A DNA stretch of 17,407 nucleotides from JAYREN01 sp041908845 (GTDB lineage: Bacteria; Acidobacteriota; Holophagae; Holophagales; Holophagaceae), in NCBI GenBank assembly GCA_041908845.1, contig JAYREN010000050.1:1-17407 (forward strand). Reading direction: 5' to 3'. A program made the translations under genes and the position numbers. Below the pieces are notes generated by a model, which searched no databases, had not been told where the DNA came from, and saw nothing but the letters and a program-made list of their open reading frames with translations. Below are positions 1 to 5,930 of the stretch, piece by piece (position 1 is the stretch's first letter; each line of letters opens with the position of its first letter).

Positions 1-142
1 CTGCGTCCTCTCGTTTTTTCCTCTGTGCTCTCTGTGGTTCTTCTATTCCTCATCTACAAACGCACCTCCTGTCTCGGGCACCGCTCCCGCTGACCTGCGC
101 AGCCGCCACGCCCCGATCCACCCACGGCACCCCCCAAGTTGC

Positions 143-174
143 TCGCCGATCCGCAGCGACCATTCGCCGATCCG
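143..174. repeat. 11-bp direct repeat with 21-bp period upstream of the triple-repeat protein
   Basis: TCGCCGATCCG occurs at 143-153 and again at 164-174. The start-to-start distance is 21 bp, about two helical turns, so both copies would lie on one face of the DNA. The shared core CCGATCC also occurs at 113-119. The repeat ends about 57 bp before the chosen start codon at 232, a position where a regulator could bind. That role is inference; only the repeat itself is seen. Confidence 0.4.
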
Positions 175-221
175 ACCAGGAAAACTGCGGACACCGGCTC
201 TACCTTGAGGGAGTCCGTTCC

Positions 222-226
222 GGGAG
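222..226 (+). promoter_or_regulatory. Shine-Dalgarno site selecting the start at 232
   Basis: GGGAG stands 5 nt before the ATG at 232. The upstream in-frame ATG at 139 and the downstream ATG at 265 lack a comparable purine-rich site. This decides the start used for the triple-repeat protein. Confidence 0.55.
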
Positions 227-231
227 CCCCG

Positions 232-1647
232 ATGCCGAACCTCCACGCTGAATCTCCACTCTCCATGGGCCGCCTCGTGATGCCCGTCGCCGTGTACTTG
301 ATGATGCCCCTGGCCCAGATCCCCCTCGTCGCCCAGGAGACGCCCATCGTCTCCCTGAAGGAGTTCATCTCCACCGAGGTGCGTCAGCAGGGCTTCACCC
401 TGCCCGGTGCCGCCAAGGTCCATGTCTATGCCCGGGGCGGCGGCATCGAGCGCCGCTGGAACGACGACCAGACGCTCTTCGCCTACGGCTGGATACTCAA
501 TGCCACCACCCGGGAAGTGGTCTGGCAGATGAGCGGGGCCAACAGCAAGCGGCAGGATGTCTACCGGATCGCCGATCAATACATCGACCTGCCTGCGGGC
601 AGCTACGAGGCCTACTTCAGCAACCACGGCTTCGGGCGGGAGACCCTCTTCTCCCAGTGGAACCGCAACATCGATCGGCGCCGCCTCGTCAAAGAGGGCA
701 ATCGTCGCCCCGAAGAGGGCATCGGCTTCCTGAGTCTCTTTGGGGCCGATACCCAGTCCCAGCTGCGTTTCTGGCAGGATCGCGCCCAGAACTACGGCAT
801 GGAGATCTATGCGCCCACCACGGTCGCAGGCCAGGTGAAGACCTTCGAGGCCCCGCTGCGCTGGAAGAACGTCTTCGTCTCCCTAGCCAAATCCGTGGAC
901 AGCACCCAGTCCGATCAGGCCTTTCGCGTTTCCAAACCCGTATCGGTCCACGTCTACGCCCTGGGCGAAGGGCGGCGCAATCGCGAACTGAACGATTCCG
1001 GCTGGATCCTGGACGCCCGCACCCGCAAGCGGGTCTGGGAAATGCGTGCGGATCGAGCCCAGTATGCCGGCGGCGCCCAGAAGAACCTGCGCCAGGTGGA
1101 GACCATCCAGCTTCCCGCCGGCGATTACATCGCCAGCTTCGCCGCCGACGACTCCCACTCGCCCGCCGACTGGAACGCGGCGCCCCCCTGCGATCCCGCC
1201 CTCCATGGGCTGACCCTTTCCATCGCCAGCGATGCGGATTTCCAGCGCGTCGCGCTCATGGAGATGCCCAAGCCCGGCCCCGTGCTGGCGGAAGTCGTCC
1301 GGGTGCGGGACGACGAGAAACGCTCCGTGCCCTTTGCCCTCAAGGCCGACGAACTCATCCGCATCTATGCCATCGGTGAAGGCACCACCAGGCGCCTGGA
1401 AGACTACGCCTGGATCGAGGACGCCAAGACCGGAAACCGGGTCTGGACCATGGACTACAGCAATTCTCGGCATGCCGGTGGCGCCACCAAGAACCGCCTG
1501 GTGGATGAAGTCATCACCCTGCCCAAGGGCAGCTACACCCTGCACTTCAGGACCGATGACTCCCACGCCTACGGCGACTGGAATTCCGACCGGCCCCGGG
1601 ATGCCGAACACTACGGCGTCACGGTCTACGCAATTACGGGCAAGTAG
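232..1647 (+). CDS. Exported protein of unknown function built from three copies of one domain
   Basis: I do not recognise a named family. The 471-residue product starts with a probable signal sequence (hydrophobic about residues 14-34, ending near LVAQ). Three related blocks follow, at about 60-195, 232-332 and 368-467. Blocks two and three share, in order, VYA(L/I)GEG, a W-I-(L/E)-D-A-(R/K)-T segment, VW-M, an AGGA-KN turn, LP-G-Y and DDSH--DWN before a final G-T or G-V strand. Block one keeps VYA-GGG, GWILNATT, VW-M and LPAGSY but has lost the AGGA and DDSH motifs. The regular strand-like pattern suggests tandem beta-sandwich modules in the periplasm or on the cell surface. The conserved Asp/His/Trp/Asn cluster could bind metal or ligand. 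The start at 232 is preferred for its ribosome-binding site; 265 is possible. The stop lies 2 bp from the stop of the opposing nucleotidase gene. Confidence 0.75.
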   Translation: MPNLHAESPLSMGRLVMPVAVYLMMPLAQIPLVAQETPIVSLKEFISTEVRQQGFTLPGAAKVHVYARGGGIERRWNDDQTLFAYGWILNATTREVVWQMSGANSKRQDVYRIADQYIDLPAGSYEAYFSNHGFGRETLFSQWNRNIDRRRLVKEGNRRPEEGIGFLSLFGADTQSQLRFWQDRAQNYGMEIYAPTTVAGQVKTFEAPLRWKNVFVSLAKSVDSTQSDQAFRVSKPVSVHVYALGEGRRNRELNDSGWILDARTRKRVWEMRADRAQYAGGAQKNLRQVETIQLPAGDYIASFAADDSHSPADWNAAPPCDPALHGLTLSIASDADFQRVALMEMPKPGPVLAEVVRVRDDEKRSVPFALKADELIRIYAIGEGTTRRLEDYAWIEDAKTGNRVWTMDYSNSRHAGGATKNRLVDEVITLPKGSYTLHFRTDDSHAYGDWNSDRPRDAEHYGVTVYAITGK

Positions 1648-1649
1648 AT

Positions 1650-3152
1650 TCAGGCCTCGCCGGGCTCGTCCGCAGAGATGGCCGGGGAGAGCGGCGGGCC
1701 GCCGGGGGTACCGGGATCGTGGGGCAGGCTGCCCCGGGGGCTTCGCAGGTAGACATAGGGCGTGGCGTGGAGGAAGTTGGACACCCGCGAGGTGTAGACA
1801 TCCGCATAGCGTTCCACTTGCCGCGCCAGATGACTCTTGTCGTTGCCCGCCCGGGTCAGCAGGCCCCACCGGCTGTTGGTGAGTTCGGTGGAGGCCCGGG
1901 CCAGGGGGGCGATCTCCGCATCCATGGCCACCAGGCGGTTCCGCAGCCACTGGATGGTCGCATCGAGGGATGAACTGGTGGCTTCGGACCTGGGCCCGTA
2001 GCCGCCCCGCAGCCGCTGGAGGGCAATGCGCGCCTGGGAAAGCTGGGCCTCCAGGCCTTCCTTCTCCTCCATGCGCGCCGCCAGGAGCTGTTCGGTTTCC
2101 GCGAAGGATTCCAGGGCCGTCACTTCCCCTTCCAGCTCCCGCAGCACCAGCGCCGTGCGCCAGCGCAGCAGGCGCTTGCTCACATGCACATCGCCGAACA
2201 TGTGATCTCCCACGTACAGGATCTGGTCGCCGGAGATCCCCAGATCCTGTTCCACCTGGGCCGCACAACCGCCCAGATAGGCGAGGCCGGGCTTCAGGGC
2301 GCCCACCAGGGGACGCAGCAGTCCGTCCTCGGTGACGATCTCGAAGAAGGGCGCGCGCTCGGTGAAGAAATCTGGCTTGCGGGCGCTCACGATGACGAGA
2401 TCGAAGAGCTCCCGCCACGTTGTGCCTTCCGGCAGAAAGCGGTCGTAGGCGTACGTCATCATCCGCTGGGTGAAGCTCCACTCGGAATTGGTGATGAGCA
2501 CCAGCTTCTTGCCCGCCGCCCGCTGATCCTGCAGGGCCAGGGCGGCCTCGGGATCCAGCACCACGTAGCGTTCCGGCGCATCGGCGATCTCGGCCTTGAG
2601 GCGGCCTTCGAGATGCTGGGCATCCACCTTGGCCCGCACCCGGCGGTAGAGATCCTCGTAGCCCTTGACCTGGGGCAGCTGGCCCTGGTCCAGGAGTTCC
2701 ACCATCTGCGCGTAGAGGCAGCCTTCCGAAAGGGAAAAGAGCGTATTGAGGAAGACCCAGCGATCCTCTGCCAGGTCCACCAGCACATGCGTATACACAT
2801 CCCGCTGAGTGGCGAAGTCCAGGGCCTGGGTGCCGTGCATGGCGCGCTTGACGAAGCCGAAGCGGTTGGCCTTCACCAGGTTGCCCAGCTCCGTGTCGAT
2901 GACGAGGCCCCGGGCCACCATCTCCGGGTCGAAGCTCAGGGCCTGCACGGGCCAGCCGTCCTTCAGGAAGCTCTCCAAGGCCAGCTCGTAGACCCGCCGC
3001 TCGAAGATATCGGCCCGGTAGTCCACCAGGGTGTAGTCCATGTCGTAGCCAATGGCCTTGAGGGCCCGGAAATTCAGGGTCCGGTTGCAGTAGACGCCGC
3101 GGCCACGGGGAAGCGTTCGAGAAGGGTCAGGGAAGGTGGAATCAGGAAGCAT
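1650..3152 (-). CDS. HAD-superfamily 5'-nucleotidase, cytosolic purine (IMP/GMP) type (HAD-IG family)
   Basis: The 500-residue protein matches the 5'-nucleotidase family related to eukaryotic cytosolic nucleotidase II, which hydrolyses purine nucleoside monophosphates. HAD motif I is D37-M-D39-Y-T, preceded by the family's typical NRTLNF...KAIGYDMDYTL context. Motif II is T221-N-S with the following EW, motif III is probably K259 in ARKP, and motif IV is YVGDH-FGD (D316, D321). All catalytic residues are present, so the enzyme should be active in the cytoplasm. A charged, helical, probably coiled-coil segment (about 350-415) follows motif IV, and the last 30 residues are Pro/Gly-rich. It lies 89 bp downstream of the ClC gene on the same strand and may be co-transcribed with it. 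The ATG start has only a weak ribosome-binding site, but motif I begins soon after it. The substrate is inferred from the family. Confidence 0.9.
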   Translation of the reverse strand: MLPDSTFPDPSRTLPRGRGVYCNRTLNFRALKAIGYDMDYTLVDYRADIFERRVYELALESFLKDGWPVQALSFDPEMVARGLVIDTELGNLVKANRFGFVKRAMHGTQALDFATQRDVYTHVLVDLAEDRWVFLNTLFSLSEGCLYAQMVELLDQGQLPQVKGYEDLYRRVRAKVDAQHLEGRLKAEIADAPERYVVLDPEAALALQDQRAAGKKLVLITNSEWSFTQRMMTYAYDRFLPEGTTWRELFDLVIVSARKPDFFTERAPFFEIVTEDGLLRPLVGALKPGLAYLGGCAAQVEQDLGISGDQILYVGDHMFGDVHVSKRLLRWRTALVLRELEGEVTALESFAETEQLLAARMEEKEGLEAQLSQARIALQRLRGGYGPRSEATSSSLDATIQWLRNRLVAMDAEIAPLARASTELTNSRWGLLTRAGNDKSHLARQVERYADVYTSRVSNFLHATPYVYLRSPRGSLPHDPGTPGGPPLSPAISADEPGEA

Positions 3153-3241
3153 CGGAGCCAGAATACCTCGCGGAACGCTTCGGTCGGCACGGTCTGGTCC
3201 TCATGGCGACAAAGATTGCCAAAAAGACACACGGAGCGTCC
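3153..3241. other. ClC/nucleotidase intergenic gap with a low-complexity element
   Basis: This 89-bp gap separates two minus-strand genes. Read on the minus strand, about 3205-3245 has the form CTCCGTGTGTCTTTTTGG followed by CAATCTTTGTC. It resembles the CTCTGTGCTCTCTGTGG tract at the left edge of the window and generic intergenic elements seen in many bacteria. No terminator or promoter could be assigned with confidence. Confidence 0.4.
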
Positions 3242-4507
3242 TCAGCGTTCCTGGACCACGAGGTAGGACACAACCGTTCCCACCAGGGCGGGCACTACCA
3301 GGGCAGCCTGTCCCGTGGTCTCCGCCAGGAATACGCAGGGGACGAGAAGGGTTTCATGGGTCGCCCCGGCGAAGGCCGAGGCCCCCACCATCGCCATGTA
3401 CCCGGGCTGCCCCGCACCAATCAGTGCGTCGAAGGCGGAGCCGATGGCGGCCCCCATCGCCAGGGAGGGGAGCCACAGGCCCCCGATTCCTCCCCCCGCG
3501 AAGGTGAGGGCCGTGGCGGCCAGTTTTAGGGCCAAGAACATCACGGCATGAGTCGGCAGCGTTTCCCCCTGAAGGAGGTGGCGCACCAGTTCCAGGCCAC
3601 CCCCCAACGTCACGGGCAGATCGGACCAGAACACGTGTCCCGGGAGTGCCAGCAGCACCAGCCCGAGGCCCGCCACGGCCCCTCGCCACAGGAAGGGGAC
3701 ACGCCCCAACAAGCGACTCAACCGGGACCGCAACCCGAAGAACAGGGAGGCCCCAAGTCCACAGGAGAGCCCCAATACCAAAGCCCAGAGGACTTCTCGG
3801 CCCTGAAGATGGTAGGGCCGGACCGTGGGAAGGAGAGGCGCATGCCCCATCCAGACGGCAAAAGCCACATAGCCCGAGGCGGCGGACACCAGACAGGGCA
3901 CCAGGGCCTCCGAGGAGATCCGCCCATCCTGCTCCGCCGCCAACAGGGCCCCGGAAAGGGGTGCCCTGAAAACGGCGGCCAGAGCCGCGGCAGCCCCCGC
4001 CTTGGCCATGACGATGGGGCGAGCCAGCAGGCGGCGAAGGGCACCAAACCGCTGGGCCGCGGCATGGAGCACTCGGTGGAACTGGATGCCCAGGGCCGCC
4101 CCCAGCCACTTGCCCGGGCCCTCCACTCCGGCGCTTCCCCCAAAACCGATGGTCAGTGTGCAGGCCACGACCTTGGCCACGGAAGAACGGAAGGCGAATA
4201 CCCGGTAGGGATCCCGGCGCGCGGCGTGCATGTCCTTGGCCAGGGACGCCTCGCCAATACGGGTGAAATGCAGGAACAGGGTGGTCAGGAAGAGGCCGAT
4301 CCCGGGCAGCAGGATGACCGAGTGGGTGCGACTCCCCACCCGCTGCACCCAGGGTTCAAAGGCCTCCAGACCGCGCAGGGCCAGGGCCACCAGGAAACCG
4401 ATACCGACCCCCAGGGGGAGCATTACGCCCAGGATTCGCCGGGAATGGGCGAGAAGACGCAATTGACGCCTGCGGGTAGGAAAGAGTTCTCGGGATTCCA
4501 CGGACAC
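3242..4507 (-). CDS. ClC-family chloride channel/transporter, C-terminally short
   Basis: This is a 421-residue polytopic membrane protein of the voltage-gated ClC family, which moves chloride or related anions through a homodimer with one pore per subunit. Visible signatures are GSAGVEGP with the gating glutamate E129, FRAPLSGALLAAEQ (181-193), and GGGIGGLWLP (338-347), equivalent to the family's GGIFAP segment. The first pore motif (GSGIP in E. coli ClcA) is degenerate, reading about IGEASLAKD. Aligned without gaps to ClcA, the internal proton-transfer glutamate E203 is Q193. The protein ends where helix Q would end, so helix R with its pore-lining tyrosine is absent. Chloride/proton exchange may therefore be altered. 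The start is a GTG with AGGAG 8 nt upstream. The gene is divergent from surE and upstream of the nucleotidase gene. Confidence 0.88.
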   Translation of the reverse strand: MSVESRELFPTRRRQLRLLAHSRRILGVMLPLGVGIGFLVALALRGLEAFEPWVQRVGSRTHSVILLPGIGLFLTTLFLHFTRIGEASLAKDMHAARRDPYRVFAFRSSVAKVVACTLTIGFGGSAGVEGPGKWLGAALGIQFHRVLHAAAQRFGALRRLLARPIVMAKAGAAAALAAVFRAPLSGALLAAEQDGRISSEALVPCLVSAASGYVAFAVWMGHAPLLPTVRPYHLQGREVLWALVLGLSCGLGASLFFGLRSRLSRLLGRVPFLWRGAVAGLGLVLLALPGHVFWSDLPVTLGGGLELVRHLLQGETLPTHAVMFLALKLAATALTFAGGGIGGLWLPSLAMGAAIGSAFDALIGAGQPGYMAMVGASAFAGATHETLLVPCVFLAETTGQAALVVPALVGTVVSYLVVQER

Positions 4508-4693
4508 GATCGAGGCTCCTGGGCGATGCCGGGCTCCCCCGCGTAGCCTGACGCCCGAAGACCCCAGGCGCTTCCGCCACCTCCATTCTGGGCCCTCGGG
4601 TCACGGGAGGAAACCTCGGTTCCATTCTGGACGCGCAGGCCATTCCATCGCAGGCTGAAATCAGCAGGCCACCCGTGCTGCTTATGGAACATC
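4508..4693. promoter_or_regulatory. Divergent promoter region between ClC and surE
   Basis: These 186 bp must contain the start signals of both divergent genes. The 10-mer TCCATTCTGG occurs at 4582-4591 and again at 4621-4630, same orientation, 39 bp apart. No convincing -35/-10 pair was found on either strand. The region is otherwise GC-rich and without a gene. Confidence 0.4.
4516..4520 (-). promoter_or_regulatory. Shine-Dalgarno site for the GTG start of the ClC gene
   Basis: On the minus strand AGGAG stands 8 nt before the GTG at 4507. This strong site supports a GTG start and excludes a longer N-terminus. Confidence 0.6.
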
Positions 4694-5503
4694 ATGTCGA
4701 CCCGCCCCCTGATCCTGCTCACCAATGACGATGGCATCGCCTCCCCCGGGCTCCAGGCCGCTGTGCGGGCCGTGCTGGGGCTGGGGGAACTCCTGGTGGT
4801 GGCGCCTTCTACCCAGCAGACGGCCATGGGCCGGAGCTTCCGGGGCCGCAAGGATGCCCAACTGGAACCCATCGTCTTCGAAGTGGACGGCCACCCGGTG
4901 CGCGCCTTCCACGCCGAGGGCACCCCCGCCACCGTGGTGCGGCACGGCCTGCAGGTGCTCTGCCAGGAGCGCCTGCCGGACCTGCTCATCTCGGGCATCA
5001 ACTACGGGGAGAACGTGGGCTCCAGCATCACGGCCTCGGGCACCGTGGGCGCCGCCATGGAGGCCGCCAGCCTGGGCATCCCGGCCCTGGCCGCCGCGCG
5101 CCAGGTACACCCCGATGACGTCATGGAGCACGGGGAACAGGACTGGTCTGCGGCGGAACACTTCCTGCGGCTCTTTGCGGTCCGACTGCTGGGAGCCTCG
5201 CTGCCCTTCGATGTGGATCTGCTGAAGATCGACGTGCCCGAGGGCGCCACGGTGAACACGCCCTGGCGCCTGAGCCGCCTCTCCCGCCAGCCCTATTTCC
5301 AGATGGTGCTGGAGACCCCCTGCCTCACCAGCCGCATCGGGGATGGCCGGATCGTCGTGGCCATCGACCACGCCCGCCTGGAAGCCGACTCCGACATCCA
5401 CGCCCTGGCGGTGGATCGCGTGGTGGCGGTCACGCCCCTCAGCCTGAATGTCACGTCCAGGGCGGATTTCGGGGAGATCCAGCGGGCGCTGATGGGCGAC
5501 TGA
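4694..5503 (+). CDS. surE: 5'/3'-nucleotidase SurE
   Basis: SurE removes phosphate from nucleoside 5'- and 3'-monophosphates with a divalent metal in the cytoplasm, and is linked to survival in stationary phase and under stress. The 269-residue product is close to the family's usual length of about 250-270. It has the N-terminal LLTNDDG motif with metal ligands D12 and D13, SGINYGENVG (N103), and GTVGAAMEA (116-124). At the position where E. coli SurE has its third metal ligand, serine in VVAP----SG, this protein has T43 in VVAPSTQQTAMG. That is a conservative hydroxyl replacement. The gene stands alone on the plus strand, divergent from ClC. It is the second nucleotidase in 4 kb, with a fold unrelated to the HAD enzyme. 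Confidence 0.95.
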   Translation: MSTRPLILLTNDDGIASPGLQAAVRAVLGLGELLVVAPSTQQTAMGRSFRGRKDAQLEPIVFEVDGHPVRAFHAEGTPATVVRHGLQVLCQERLPDLLISGINYGENVGSSITASGTVGAAMEAASLGIPALAAARQVHPDDVMEHGEQDWSAAEHFLRLFAVRLLGASLPFDVDLLKIDVPEGATVNTPWRLSRLSRQPYFQMVLETPCLTSRIGDGRIVVAIDHARLEADSDIHALAVDRVVAVTPLSLNVTSRADFGEIQRALMGD

Positions 5504-5613
5504 AGGTCCAAAGACGCGGGAGGCGCGGGGGCGGCAGGCCGATGTGGTTCTTCCCGGCCCTGCGTGAAGGACCGCACATGTCTTGAGGAAGCGGTTTGAT
5601 TTTGCCCCACCCA

Positions 5614-5631
5614 CCCGCGGATTTCCGCGGG
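5614..5631. other. Perfect 7-bp stem hairpin downstream of surE
   Basis: CCCGCGG, a 4-nt loop ATTT, then CCGCGGG. It lies 110 bp after the surE stop and no T-run follows, so it is at best a weak terminator or an RNA 3'-end structure. Confidence 0.35.
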
Positions 5632-5780
5632 CCAGAATGCCTTCCTGTCTGGTTTTGAGCCGTGCCCGCTGTTATCCCCTCCATCCTTGTTGATTCTTCT
5701 TGGAAAACCGAACAGCCGAATCCTTGAGCCTTCGTTCGGCGGCTTCTTGTTCGGCAAAGGGCATGGGAAAACCTTTCAAC

Positions 5781-5807
5781 AGGGATACAGGGGATGAAGG
5801 GGATGGG
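5781..5807. repeat. AGGGGAT-type low-complexity repeat
   Basis: Three imperfect 8-9 bp units follow each other: AGGGATAC, AGGGGATGA and AGGGGATGG. Similar 'acaggg-at-acagg' tracts are common between genes in many bacterial genomes, and no role is established. It lies about 125 bp before the membrane-protein gene. Confidence 0.4.
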
Positions 5808-5930
5808 CCTCCGTCGATTGGCATTCTTGTGTGAAGGATGGCCGCATCTGGGTCTGCCCCCGAGCGCCCGCCCGGTTCTTCCCGGCCCTCGCCATTCGTG
5901 CCATCCTCAGCCTTCCCCCCCGGATGCCCC

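Larger units (their letters stand above)
1..231. other. Non-coding leader upstream of the triple-repeat protein gene
   Basis: No convincing gene lies here. The first 55 bases contain a T/C-rich, CTCTGTG-type low-complexity tract (about 8-45) of a style found between genes in many bacterial genomes. Farther in, the 11-mer TCGCCGATCCG occurs twice, 21 bp apart. Reading frames open through this stretch on both strands, but their peptides are low-complexity and have no recognisable family. The left edge may also hold the end of an intergenic region belonging to a gene outside the window. Confidence 0.6.
5546..5889. repeat. 16-bp direct repeat pair flanking the gene-free region
   Basis: GGTTCTTCCCGGCCCT is present at 5546-5561 and 5874-5889 in the same orientation, 328 bp apart. 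Near each copy is a related GTGAAGGA...CCGCA segment, but on the opposite side. This suggests a shuffled or degenerate repeat rather than a clean duplication. The function is unknown. Confidence 0.5.
5504..5930. other. 427-bp gene-free region with short repeats and a hairpin
   Basis: No supported gene was found. The 16-mer GGTTCTTCCCGGCCCT occurs at 5546-5561 and again at 5874-5889. An 18-bp perfect hairpin is at 5614-5631. A tandem-like AGGGATAC/AGGGGATGA/AGGGGATGG run is at 5781-5807. An in-frame ATG at 5838 would add 31 Pro/Ser-rich residues to the next gene; it is not preferred. A minus-strand frame at 5672-6028 has no recognisable family and overlaps the next gene's membrane helix, so it is treated as chance. 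Confidence 0.6.

Noticed and set aside
883..2481. Minus-strand open frame spanning the convergent genes
   Set aside because: Overlaps two well-supported genes, and its translation is low-complexity Ala/Gly/Arg/Pro without family features.
2184..3266. Plus-strand open frame opposite the HAD nucleotidase
   Set aside because: Shadow of the nucleotidase gene, whose HAD motifs are all intact on the other strand.
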